A stretch of DNA of 64,000 nt, from positions 2,046,001 to 2,110,000 of the forward strand of contig OZ243919.1 in assembly GCA_965213885.1 (NCBI GenBank), in the 5' to 3' direction. Below are positions 8,261 through 16,703 of this stretch, piece by piece. The stretch comes from VYFG01 sp965213885. GTDB lineage: Bacteria > Pseudomonadota > Gammaproteobacteria > Arenicellales > Poriferihabitantaceae. The notes under the pieces are model-generated. The model had not been told where the DNA came from and did no database searches. It saw nothing but the letters and a program-made list of their open reading frames with translations. The position numbers and the translations under genes are program-made. Each line of letters starts with the position of its first letter. Positions within the stretch are counted from its first letter, which is position 1.

Positions 8261-8740
8261 CTAGTTGCCTTCATCGTCATTATTACCGGCCAGGCTGAAC
8301 ATGAACTGACCGATCAGGGATTCGAGCTGGAGTGCCGATTGGGTAATCTCGATCTCGTCGTCTTCCTCGAGGAATATGTCTTCTGCGCCGGGATCGAGAC
8401 CCACGAACTGGGCGCCCAGGAGGCCGGAGGTGAGGATGCTGGCACCCGTGTCCACGGGCAGGTTGTCATAGTGCCCGGCAATATCCATACCCACGACCGC
8501 GCTGTAGTCGTCCTTGTCGATTGTGATTTCGGCCACGCGTCCGATACGCACCCCCCCGACCATCACCGGCGCCTTCACGCTGAGCCCGCCGACATTTTCG
8601 AACCGCGCATGTACCCGGTAGACATCGCCCCCGGTTCCGGTGGACCCGCTGACCTTCAGCGCCAGCACGGCGAGGGACGCGATACCCAGAACAACGAACA
8701 GCCCGACCCAGATTTCGATGGTTTTCTTCTGCACCTTCAC
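8261..8740 (-). CDS. mlaD: Mla system MCE-domain lipid transfer subunit
   Basis: A 159-residue MCE protein with one N-terminal transmembrane helix (IEIWVGLFVVLGIASLAVLAL). A single MCE domain follows (YRVHARFENVGGLSVKAPV, VGGVRIGRVAEI). MlaD forms a hexameric ring with a hydrophobic pore on top of MlaE and passes phospholipids to or from MlaC. The C-terminal tail ends in an acidic segment. The ATG overlaps the mlaE stop by 4 bases (8737-8740), consistent with translational coupling. Confidence 0.95.
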   Translation of the reverse strand: MKVQKKTIEIWVGLFVVLGIASLAVLALKVSGSTGTGGDVYRVHARFENVGGLSVKAPVMVGGVRIGRVAEITIDKDDYSAVVGMDIAGHYDNLPVDTGASILTSGLLGAQFVGLDPGAEDIFLEEDDEIEITQSALQLESLIGQFMFSLAGNNDDEGN

Positions 8741-9516
8741 AAGCCTCCAAACATCAAAGCGGTGAGGATAAAGTCTCCGCCAAGCACCACCAGGGAAGAA
8801 GTCACCACGGTGCGTGTGGTGGCCCGGCTGACTCCCTCGGACGTCGGCACTGCGTCAAAACCCTCAAACAGCGCGATCCAGGTCACGACAAAACCGAACA
8901 CGATGCTCTTGATGACGCCGTTGAGTACATCGTCAACCAAGTCCACGCCTTCGTTCATCGATGACCAGTACACACCGGAGTCTACACCGAACTGCCCATG
9001 ACCGATCAGGTAGCCGCCCAGTATGCCGATGGCGCTCATCATGGCCGCCAGTAGCGGCAGCGCGATGATCCCGGCAATGAACCGGGGGCCGATCACCCGC
9101 GTCATGGGATCCACCGCCATCATCTCCATGGCGGAAATCTGCTCCGTGGCCTTCATGAGCCCGATCTCGGCGGTCAACGCGGAACCCGCCCGGCCGGCGA
9201 ACAGCAGCGCCGACAGAACCGGCCCGAGTTCGCGGACCAGGAAGAGCGCGACCACTAGGCCAAGGCTGGATTCGGCGCTGAAATTCACCAGTTGGTAATA
9301 ACCCTGCATCCCCAGCACCATGCCCACGAAAAATCCGGATACCAGGATGATCAGAACGGTCAAAACCCCGATGAAATAAAGCTGCTGGACGACCAGGCCG
9401 AACCTCGGCAGACAGCGAAAGGCGCCGGACAGTGCGTGCAGGAGAAACACCACGGCATGTCCAAGACGAGAGACGAAGTCGATCCCGGTCCTGCCGAGCC
9501 GCTGTATCCACAGCAT
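8737..9516 (-). CDS. mlaE: Mla ABC transporter permease
   Basis: This 259-residue inner-membrane permease of the MlaE (DUF140) family has several hydrophobic helices and the conserved coupling segment RELGPVLSALLFAGRAGSALTAEIG. The downstream family sequences MKATEQISAMEMM and P-MTRVIGPRFIAGIIALPLL are also present. It forms the membrane core of MlaFEDB. Its ATG overlaps the mlaF stop (TGATG at 9514-9518), indicating an operon. Confidence 0.96.
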   Translation of the reverse strand: MLWIQRLGRTGIDFVSRLGHAVVFLLHALSGAFRCLPRFGLVVQQLYFIGVLTVLIILVSGFFVGMVLGMQGYYQLVNFSAESSLGLVVALFLVRELGPVLSALLFAGRAGSALTAEIGLMKATEQISAMEMMAVDPMTRVIGPRFIAGIIALPLLAAMMSAIGILGGYLIGHGQFGVDSGVYWSSMNEGVDLVDDVLNGVIKSIVFGFVVTWIALFEGFDAVPTSEGVSRATTRTVVTSSLVVLGGDFILTALMFGGL

Positions 9517-10343
9517 CAGCCAGAGCCTCTCAGGTCGGCGAAATAATCTTCCGCCGGATAATGATAGCCCACGGGACCATCCGGCAGGCCTCGCATGAAC
9601 TGCCGGGTTTCCGGCTGTCCGCTCTGCATCACCTCCTCCGGCGGACCATGGCCAATGACCCGCCCGTTGCCGAGGAGATAAACATAATCGGCAATACTGC
9701 AGCCTTCCCGCACATCGTGGGTGACGACGATGGAGGTCAGCCCCAGCGCATCGTTGAGTTCCCGGATCAACTTGACGATCACTCCCATGGAAATGGGGTC
9801 AAGACCGACGAAGGGTTCGTCATACATGATCATCGCGGGATCCAGCACGATGGCCCGGGCCAGCGCCACCCGGCGCGCCATGCCGCCGGACAGGGATGAC
9901 GGCATGAGTTCCCGCGCGCCGCGCAATCCCACAAGTTCCAGTTTCATCAGCACCAGGATGCGGATCAGCGGCTCCGGGAGATCGGTTTGTTCACGCAGGG
10001 GAAAAGCCACGTTCTCGAACACTGTCAGGTCGGTCAACAGTGCACTGCTCTGGAACAGCATACCCATGTTCCGGCGCATGGTGTAAAGACGCTCTCCGGC
10101 GCCGTAGGGAACTTCAACACCATCGAAACGCACACTGCCTTTCAGGGGTCTCAACCGGCCGCCGATGAAACCCAGCAGGGTCGATTTGCCGCATCCGCTC
10201 GGCCCCATCACAACCGTAACCTTGCCCCGGGGTATACGCAGGTCCAGCCCAGAGAAAATCTCCCTTCCGTCATAACCGAACTGGACATCCGACACTTCGA
10301 CCATGGAATTTTCAAGCAGGTCGGGAACTTGGCGGTCGGGCAT
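9516..10343 (-). CDS. mlaF: Mla ABC transporter ATPase
   Basis: MlaF is the ATP-binding subunit that powers phospholipid transport by MlaFEDB. It shows Walker A GPSGCGKST, Q-loop MLFQSSALLTD, ABC signature LSGGMARRVALARAI, Walker B IMYDEPFVGLD and the switch His in VVTHDV. The C-terminal extension (PVGYHYPAEDYFADL) is characteristic of MlaF and contacts the neighbouring subunit and MlaB. The start at 10343 gives 275 residues; the longer frame to 10433 would overlap the upstream spacer and adds no family sequence. It is the first gene of the mla cluster, with a 181-bp gap to the divergent gene at 10525 that must hold its promoter. Confidence 0.95.
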   Translation of the reverse strand: MPDRQVPDLLENSMVEVSDVQFGYDGREIFSGLDLRIPRGKVTVVMGPSGCGKSTLLGFIGGRLRPLKGSVRFDGVEVPYGAGERLYTMRRNMGMLFQSSALLTDLTVFENVAFPLREQTDLPEPLIRILVLMKLELVGLRGARELMPSSLSGGMARRVALARAIVLDPAMIMYDEPFVGLDPISMGVIVKLIRELNDALGLTSIVVTHDVREGCSIADYVYLLGNGRVIGHGPPEEVMQSGQPETRQFMRGLPDGPVGYHYPAEDYFADLRGSG

Positions 10344-10524
10344 CGTGTCTACAGGGGAGAGCAGTATGATCGCATCCGGCGAATCTCGATAGACGCGGGA
10401 TTCTACCAGAAGCCTCGACACGGCGGCATTCATCTTGCCCGCACCACCGGATGCTGGTTAAGCTGAAGTCTTGCAACCGGGGCATTGACCGCGCACCGCC
10501 CCCATCCGACAGAATGATACCGTC

Positions 10525-11130
10525 ATGAAGCAAGCTGCAGGAAATCCGGGAACCGGCATCCCGAAAACCGCCCGGGGACGGGCGCCCCTCTGGTTCCGCC
10601 GGGTCGCCATGACTTTGATGCTGGCCCCGCTGGCGGCCATCGCGTTCGGCCCCGCCGCATCCCCGGCCACCCGCCATATCCATCCGGGAGACGAGGTGGT
10701 GTTGCATCACTCCGTCCAGGCGGCCGCCGGCGCACGGGTCTATCTCCAGCATGGCAAGGTCGTCACCGGCGCCGGACTGGCGCACCGGAACCCGTACTGC
10801 TATTTTCACGTGTTCCGCGACCCCGCGGTGATTGACTCAGGGTTCACGATCCATCCTGACCAGTTCGCCGTGAAGGGGCTCAGGAGCCGCATCGAGTATT
10901 CGGGAGTCCTGTTGCCGAATGTCCGTTATGCGATGTCCAGCCTGCCCATTCAGGACTACAGTGCCGAGTACATGATGACCACGGTCCGGCTCGTATCCGC
11001 CGGCCAGCCGCGCGTCAGGGAACTGAAGTGCGGGATTTTTGCCGTTCCCTTCGAGCGCGGCTACATTACCCTGGAGGAAATCCAGGACGCACTCGGAGGC
11101 GTCGTCACCCTGAGGCTCGGCCAGCCATAG
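10525..11130 (+). CDS. Hypothetical membrane-anchored or secreted protein
   Basis: This 201-residue protein is not recognised. A basic N-terminus is followed by one hydrophobic segment (MTLMLAPLAAIAF, about residues 28-40), which suggests a signal peptide or signal anchor with the remainder in the periplasm. The body is rich in beta-strand-like sequence with two cysteines (Cys92 region YCYFHVF and Cys169 region ELKCGIF) that could form a disulfide. It has GC-rich codon use like its neighbours, and stands divergent from mlaF and convergent with dxs. Start choice is uncertain; ATG 10606 would give just the hydrophobic signal and the domain. Confidence 0.6.
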   Translation: MKQAAGNPGTGIPKTARGRAPLWFRRVAMTLMLAPLAAIAFGPAASPATRHIHPGDEVVLHHSVQAAAGARVYLQHGKVVTGAGLAHRNPYCYFHVFRDPAVIDSGFTIHPDQFAVKGLRSRIEYSGVLLPNVRYAMSSLPIQDYSAEYMMTTVRLVSAGQPRVRELKCGIFAVPFERGYITLEEIQDALGGVVTLRLGQP

Positions 11131-11166
11131 CCGTTGCAGGCATCCGCCGGCTCCCGGCGCTGGACG

Positions 11167-13074
11167 TCAACGGCGCAGAGGCTTGACGTTGTCGGCCTGC
11201 CCAGTGCCATCCCTGATGCCCAGGCGGCCCTGGACCGAGGCGATGATCCCCTCCGGATCAAGGCCGCATGAGGCAAGCTGCTGCTGCTGGCTGCCGTGAT
11301 CGAAGTGCCTGTCCGGCACGCCCAGGTTGATCACGTCCACCTTCCGTTTCCCGGCAAGCAGCAGTTCATTGACCGCCGATCCCGCGCCCCCGGCGATCAC
11401 GTGGTCCTCCACAGTGACCAGGCAGCCGTGGGAATCCGCCAGGCCGAGCACCAGTTCCCGGTCCAGCGGTTTCACGAAGCGCATGTTCGCCACGGTGGCA
11501 TCCAGTGTTTCCGCGGCTTCCAGCGCCGGTGCGAGCAGGGTGCCGAAGGAAAGGATGGCCACATCCCTCCCCTGCCGACAGATCTCGCCCTTGCCGATGG
11601 GCAGCATTTCCATCTCTTTGGACTCGGCCACCCCCGGACCGCCGCCCCGGGGATATCGGACCGTCGCGGGTCCCTGGTGCACGAATCCGGTGTAGAGCAT
11701 GTTGCGGCATTCCGCTTCGTCCGCAGGTGCCATGATCAGCATGTTGGGTATGCAGCGCAGGTATGAGAAATCGTAGGTCCCGGAATGGGTGGCACCGTCT
11801 GCGCCCACGAACCCCGCCCGATCTATGGCGAATACGACATCCAGATCCTGTATGGAGATGTCGTGAATCAGCTGGTCATAGGCCCGCTGCAGGAAAGTCG
11901 AGTAGATCGCCACCACCGGTTTGAGCCCCTCGCAGGCCAGCCCGGCGGCAAACGTCAGTGAATGCTGTTCCGCAATGCCCACATCGAAGTACCGGTCCGG
12001 ATAGGCCGTGGAAAATTTCACCAGGCCGGACCCCTCGCGCATGGCCGGTGTGATCCCGATCAGCCGGCCGTCCATCTCGGCCATGTCGCAGAGCCAGTCG
12101 CCGAAAACATGGGTAAAGGTACGGGTCTTCACCGGCTTGGACTCCAGCTTCCCGGTACTGGGATTGAACGGCGACACGCCATGATACACGCAGGGATCGC
12201 CCTCGGCGGGCTCAAAACCCTTGCCTTTCTGGGTGACCACGTGCAGGAATCTCGGACCATCCAGGTCACGCATGTTCTCGAGGGTCTTGACCAGAGCCTT
12301 CAGGTCATGACCGTCCACGGGGCCGATGTAGTAGAAACCAAGCTCCTCGAACAGGGTGCTGGGCATCAACATGCCCTTGATGTGCTCCTCACAGCGGCGG
12401 GCATAACTGAGCAGGCGGGGAGGCAGTGTGCTGAGAACGGTCTGACTCTCGCGCACGGAGGTGTAGGTGCGACCGGAGAGTATCCGCGCGAGATAGTTGG
12501 ATATGGCCCCCACGTTGGGCGATATCGACATTTCATTGTCGTTCAGGATCACCAGCAGGTTGGCGTCCAGGTCGCCGGCATTGTTGAGGGCCTCGTAGGC
12601 CATGCCCCCCGTGAGGGCACCGTCACCGATCACCGCCACAACCTCGCGGTCCTCCCCCTTGGCGCTCGCCGCCACGGCCATCCCCAGGGCCGCACTCACC
12701 GAGGTGCTCGCATGTCCGGCACCGAACGTGTCATATTCGCTTTCTGTCCTCTTCAGGAAGCCGGACAGGCCGCCAAACTGCCGGATGGTGGCAAACCGGT
12801 CCCGTCGGCCGGTGATGATCTTGTGCGGGTACGCCTGGTGGCCGATATCCCAGACCAGCCGGTCCCTTGGCGTATTGAAGACGTAATGCAGCGCCAGTGT
12901 GAGCTCCACCGCCCCCAGTCCCGGTGCCAAATGACCCCCGGTCTGGGACGTCACCTCGATCAGAAAACGACGCAATTCGTCCGCCAGTTGGGGCAGTTGC
13001 TCGGGTTGCAGCAACTTGAGCTGTCGCGGCGTGTCGATGGAATACAGGAGCGGATATTCGGCTGGTTCAGGCAT
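11167..13074 (-). CDS. dxs: 1-deoxy-D-xylulose-5-phosphate synthase
   Basis: Dxs condenses pyruvate with glyceraldehyde 3-phosphate in a thiamine-diphosphate-dependent reaction, the first step of the MEP isoprenoid pathway and a branch to thiamine and pyridoxal. The 635-residue protein has the conserved beginning LLYSIDTPRQLKLL, the ThDP motif GDGALTGG...NNAG with LNDNEMSISPN, the transketolase pyrimidine domain (YFDVGIAEQHSLTFAAGLA) with its catalytic glutamate, and the C-terminal transketolase domain. Length is normal. It is the last gene of xseB-ispA-dxs, 67 bp after ispA. Confidence 0.98.
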   Translation of the reverse strand: MPEPAEYPLLYSIDTPRQLKLLQPEQLPQLADELRRFLIEVTSQTGGHLAPGLGAVELTLALHYVFNTPRDRLVWDIGHQAYPHKIITGRRDRFATIRQFGGLSGFLKRTESEYDTFGAGHASTSVSAALGMAVAASAKGEDREVVAVIGDGALTGGMAYEALNNAGDLDANLLVILNDNEMSISPNVGAISNYLARILSGRTYTSVRESQTVLSTLPPRLLSYARRCEEHIKGMLMPSTLFEELGFYYIGPVDGHDLKALVKTLENMRDLDGPRFLHVVTQKGKGFEPAEGDPCVYHGVSPFNPSTGKLESKPVKTRTFTHVFGDWLCDMAEMDGRLIGITPAMREGSGLVKFSTAYPDRYFDVGIAEQHSLTFAAGLACEGLKPVVAIYSTFLQRAYDQLIHDISIQDLDVVFAIDRAGFVGADGATHSGTYDFSYLRCIPNMLIMAPADEAECRNMLYTGFVHQGPATVRYPRGGGPGVAESKEMEMLPIGKGEICRQGRDVAILSFGTLLAPALEAAETLDATVANMRFVKPLDRELVLGLADSHGCLVTVEDHVIAGGAGSAVNELLLAGKRKVDVINLGVPDRHFDHGSQQQQLASCGLDPEGIIASVQGRLGIRDGTGQADNVKPLRR

Positions 13075-13141
13075 GGCGACGGCAATCAGGATTCATTCGT
13101 ATTATTGTTCATTGTTGTTCATGACAGGTTTGCAACCGTAA

Positions 13142-14053
13142 TCAGTAGCTTCGGGCAACAACAAAATTTGCGATCTGATGAAATATACCACCCCTGTCAC
13201 CCAGGTCGCAGGCGTTATCAAGGGCGGCCTCATGCCACCGGTCTCTTTGGACGCGGGCCTGGTCCAGTCCCAGAAGGGAAACAAAAGTGGTCTTCTGCAT
13301 CCTGTCGTCCGACCCGCTGTCCTTCCCAAGGACAGTGCTGTCCGCGGTGACATCCAGAATATCGTCGACGATCTGGAACGCCATGCCGATGGCCTTGCCG
13401 TAACTATCCAGGGCGTTGAGCTGCGACTCCGCGGATTCCGTGGCCGCAAGGCCACCCAGCACGCAGCAGGTGCGGATCAGGGCCCCGGTTTTCATGCCGT
13501 GCATGGAAACCAGGTCCTCGAGGTCGAGCGTCCGGCCGGTGGCCGCCATGTCCAGCTTCTGTCCGCCGGCCATTCCGGATCCACCGATGCCGGCAGCCAG
13601 GCAATTCACCATGCGCAGCCGCCTTTCCGCTGGCAGGGAACTCAGATCTCCGCCGGACAAGATCTCGAACGCCAACGACTGCAGGGCGTCACCCGCCAGA
13701 ATTGCCGTGGCCTCGTCAAACTTGCGATGGCATGTGGGTCTGCCCCTTCGCAGGTCGTCGTCATCCATGGCGGGCAGATCGTCGTGCACGAGGGAGTACG
13801 CATGCACCAGTTCCACGGCCGCGGCGGCGGCGTCGAGCACGTCACCCGATGCGGGTCCGCATCCTTTCAGCTGTTCCCCGGCGGCGTAGACGAGCATGGC
13901 CCGGAGCCGCTTGCCGCCGTCCAGCGTGGCGTAGCGCATTGCGCCCATAAGCTCGGCGGGTATGGCCGGCTGCCGTTCAAACACCCCCTCGAGCACCGAC
14001 TCCGTGCGCTCCCGGCAGCGGCGCCAGTGCTCGCCGAAGTCATCCCCCGGCAT
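13142..14053 (-). CDS. ispA: (2E,6E)-farnesyl diphosphate synthase
   Basis: A short-chain all-trans prenyl diphosphate synthase that builds farnesyl diphosphate from IPP and DMAPP for ubiquinone, undecaprenyl phosphate and other products. The first aspartate-rich motif is DDLPAMDDDDLRRGRP, and the second is QIVDDILDVTADSTVLGKDSGSD. KRLRAMLVYAAGE and MKTGALIRTCCVLGG are also typical. The length of 303 residues fits. It lies between xseB and dxs on the same strand, the usual proteobacterial arrangement. Confidence 0.96.
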   Translation of the reverse strand: MPGDDFGEHWRRCRERTESVLEGVFERQPAIPAELMGAMRYATLDGGKRLRAMLVYAAGEQLKGCGPASGDVLDAAAAAVELVHAYSLVHDDLPAMDDDDLRRGRPTCHRKFDEATAILAGDALQSLAFEILSGGDLSSLPAERRLRMVNCLAAGIGGSGMAGGQKLDMAATGRTLDLEDLVSMHGMKTGALIRTCCVLGGLAATESAESQLNALDSYGKAIGMAFQIVDDILDVTADSTVLGKDSGSDDRMQKTTFVSLLGLDQARVQRDRWHEAALDNACDLGDRGGIFHQIANFVVARSY

Positions 14054-14076
14054 GTGACCATACTGGTTTCATGGCA

Positions 14077-14373
14077 TCAATATTCACCGGCATCAGGGTC
14101 CTCACCGCCGGGATCGTGCCGCTCATCACCCTCCAATATGTCGCTCCCTGACTCCACTTGGTAGATGCCGTGCTTCTTGACCAGCTTGTCCACCCGCTGC
14201 TGGGCCCTGTCAAGGCTTTCCTGGCATTTTTCCGACAGTTCCATACCACGCTCGAAGTCCTTCATGGTCTGCTCGAGTGTCTGCTCCCCCTGCTCCATGC
14301 GCTGTACGATACCCTCCAGCTCGGCGAGTAGTTTTTCGAAGTCCGGAGTGGCGGATTTTCTTGTCGTCGGCAT
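14077..14373 (-). CDS. xseB: Exodeoxyribonuclease VII small subunit
   Basis: XseB is the small helical-hairpin subunit of exonuclease VII, which degrades single-stranded DNA with several copies bound per XseA. The 98-residue protein starts MPTTRKSATPDFEKLLAELE and has the family pattern VQRMEQGEQTLEQTMKDFERGMEL. A heptad-like region (LDRAQQRVDKL) and an acidic tail follow. ATG 14373 was chosen by alignment to E. coli XseB; the frame continues upstream to 14412 without conserved residues. It is the first gene of xseB-ispA-dxs, divergent from parE. Confidence 0.92.
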   Translation of the reverse strand: MPTTRKSATPDFEKLLAELEGIVQRMEQGEQTLEQTMKDFERGMELSEKCQESLDRAQQRVDKLVKKHGIYQVESGSDILEGDERHDPGGEDPDAGEY

Positions 14374-14487
14374 CGCGGGGACCGGAGGCTGGCAGGCATT
14401 GACTGCTGGCAAATTCTACCAGAGTTTCGGGCATACGCCCGGCACGGGGCTGGGTTATCATCGCCCAATCGAATCCACGGTGTTGAA

Positions 14488-16380
14488 ATGAGCAGTTCCT
14501 ACGATGCATCGGCCATAGAAGTTCTTTCCGGACTCGACCCCGTGAAAAAACGCCCGGGGATGTTCACGGAAACGGACCGCCCGAACCACCTTGCCCATGA
14601 GGTGATCGACAACAGCGTGGACGAGGCAATCGCCGGATTCGCCCGCCGGATCGAGATCACGCTGCACCGGGACGGCGCGATGACCGTACGTGACGACGGC
14701 CGGGGCATGCCGGTTGACCTGCACGACGAACACGGCGTGACCGGTGTGGAACTCATCCTCACGCGACTCCACGCGGGCGGCAAGTTTTCCGGAAACGCCT
14801 ACAACTATTCTGGCGGACTGCACGGTGTCGGAGTATCCGTAGTCAACGCGCTCTCGGACCATCTTGAAGTCTGGGTTCGACGCAATGGCAATGAGCACTA
14901 CATGTCGTTCACCAACGGCGAGAAAAAGGGGGAGTTGCAGGTTATCGGACAGGTCGGTCAGCGCAATACCGGCACCACCCTGCGCTTTCACCCGGACCCC
15001 GCCTATTTCGACTCCTCCAGGTTTCATGTTCCCCGCCTGAAACGGGCCTTGCGCGCGAAGGCGGTGCTGTGTCCGGGTCTTGAGGTTGCGTACGAGGATG
15101 AGGTCCATCCGGAGAACAGCGAACGCTGGCAGTATGAGGATGGCCTTCTTGAGTATCTTGCCGGGGCCCTGGAAGGAGCGGGGCTCGTGCCCGAATCGCC
15201 CTGCGTCTTTCACCACAAGGGCGATGACGGTGAAATCGACTGGGCAGTGGTATGGGTGACGGATGGCGGCGAGTGTGTCGCCGAAAGCTACGTCAACCTG
15301 ATCCCCACGGTGCAGGGCGGCTCTCATGTCTCCGGTCTGCGCGGCGGGTTTACCGAGGCGATCCGTGAATTCTGCGAATTCCGCGACCTGCTCCCGAGGG
15401 GAATCAAGATCACACCCGAGGATGTCTGGAACAACTGCTCCTATGTCCTGTCCCTCAGGATGCACGACCCCCAGTTCAGCGGCCAGACCAAGGACCGTCT
15501 CAGTTCCCGGGAGGCGGCGACGCTCATCCAGTCCGCCGCAAAGGACGAGTTGAGCCTGTGGCTGAACCAGCATGTCAAGGAGGCGGAGAAGATCGCCCTG
15601 CTGGCCATAGAATCAGCCCAGCGCCGGCTACGCGCGGGCAAACGGGTGCAGCGGAAGAAGATCACCAGCGGGCCGGCATTGCCCGGAAAACTGGCGGACT
15701 GCACCAGCGACGATCTGGAACGGACCGAGCTGTTTCTCGTCGAGGGCGACTCCGCGGGAGGATCCGCCAAACAGGCAAGGGATCGGGTGTTTCAGGCGAT
15801 CATGCCCCTCAGGGGCAAGATTCTGAACACCTGGGAAGTAGACCCCGCCGAAGTGCTGGCATCCCAGGAGGTCCACGACATCGCCGTGGCCCTCGGTGTA
15901 GACCCCGGGTCCGAGGATCTGTCGGGTCTGCGCTATGGCCGGATCTGCATCCTCGCCGACGCGGATTCGGATGGCCTGCATATCGCCACATTGCTGTGTG
16001 CATTGTTCCTGCGCCACTTCAGGAAGCTAGTCGAAGCCGGCCGCGTTTGCGTCGCCATGCCGCCACTGTACCGGATCGATGTAGCCAAGACGGCGTACTA
16101 TGCGCTTGATGAAGCGGACAAGAACCGAATTCTCGCCCGGATCGAGGAGGAAAAAATCCGCGGCAAGGTCAACGTGCAGCGGTTCAAGGGACTCGGTGAA
16201 ATGAACCCCCTCCAACTCAGGGAAACCACCATGAACCCGGTTTCGCGCAGTCTTTTGCAACTCAAGATGGACGCCAGGGACAGCCCCTATGAAACCATAG
16301 ACATGCTGCTTGCGAGGAAGCGCGCCGCTGACCGCAGGAACTGGCTGGCCGAGAACGGGGACCGGGCGGAAGTGGCCTGA
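14488..16380 (+). CDS. parE: DNA topoisomerase IV subunit B
   Basis: ParE is the ATPase subunit of topoisomerase IV, which decatenates daughter chromosomes together with ParC. The 630-residue protein has the GHKL ATP-binding domain (EVIDNSVDEAIAGFA, DDGRGMPVD, GGLHGVGVSVVNALS), the transducer domain, and the TOPRIM region with LVEGDSAGGSAKQAR near residue 414 and the metal motif DADSDGLHIATLL near 490. The latter, followed by CALFLRHFRKL, matches ParE rather than GyrB, as does the total length. No parC is visible in the window. Confidence 0.97.
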   Translation: MSSSYDASAIEVLSGLDPVKKRPGMFTETDRPNHLAHEVIDNSVDEAIAGFARRIEITLHRDGAMTVRDDGRGMPVDLHDEHGVTGVELILTRLHAGGKFSGNAYNYSGGLHGVGVSVVNALSDHLEVWVRRNGNEHYMSFTNGEKKGELQVIGQVGQRNTGTTLRFHPDPAYFDSSRFHVPRLKRALRAKAVLCPGLEVAYEDEVHPENSERWQYEDGLLEYLAGALEGAGLVPESPCVFHHKGDDGEIDWAVVWVTDGGECVAESYVNLIPTVQGGSHVSGLRGGFTEAIREFCEFRDLLPRGIKITPEDVWNNCSYVLSLRMHDPQFSGQTKDRLSSREAATLIQSAAKDELSLWLNQHVKEAEKIALLAIESAQRRLRAGKRVQRKKITSGPALPGKLADCTSDDLERTELFLVEGDSAGGSAKQARDRVFQAIMPLRGKILNTWEVDPAEVLASQEVHDIAVALGVDPGSEDLSGLRYGRICILADADSDGLHIATLLCALFLRHFRKLVEAGRVCVAMPPLYRIDVAKTAYYALDEADKNRILARIEEEKIRGKVNVQRFKGLGEMNPLQLRETTMNPVSRSLLQLKMDARDSPYETIDMLLARKRAADRRNWLAENGDRAEVA

Positions 16381-16703
16381 CTGCCGGGGTCGGCCACCGG
16401 TGCGATTTTCCCCGGGTTGACTGTCTGTGAACCTTATCAGGGGGAGCAGCCATGAACACACAGATCGGAAAATATGTTCGCTGGCGCCCCGATACGCTCC
16501 AACCCTCGCCGAATTTACGATTCAGACGCACATTTCCCGGGTCCGGCAGGTTCCCATGTTCCTGCATTTCTCGCTGGCATGTATGGAGACAAATTTCAAT
16601 GGCGCCGACTGGCAATGTCCTGGAAACTCCTGATGGATACCGGCAGTTTAAACAGGATCTGGACAGACTGATCGTCTGCTGATGTGCGCAATCATCGATA
16701 CCA
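16381..16703. other. Convergent gap parE / hemL
   Basis: This 323-bp gap separates the convergent ends of parE and hemL. It contains a short plus-strand frame with a strong ribosome binding site (described separately). No T-tailed hairpin terminator is obvious for either flanking gene. Confidence 0.4.
16452..16682 (+). CDS. Possible small protein of 76 residues
   Basis: A frame starting MNTQIGKYVRWRPDTLQPSP is preceded by AGGGGGAG, ending 5 bases before the ATG, a better Shine-Dalgarno than most genes here. The product is basic, Arg/Trp-rich, has two Cys (CSCIS region) and ends RQFKQDLDRLIVC. I recognise no family. Codon use is less biased than in neighbouring genes, so this could equally be a chance frame or a decayed gene. 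Confidence 0.3.
   Translation: MNTQIGKYVRWRPDTLQPSPNLRFRRTFPGSGRFPCSCISRWHVWRQISMAPTGNVLETPDGYRQFKQDLDRLIVC

Noticed and set aside
14458..15573. 371-codon minus-strand frame opposite parE
   Set aside because: Antisense shadow of parE with no family features.
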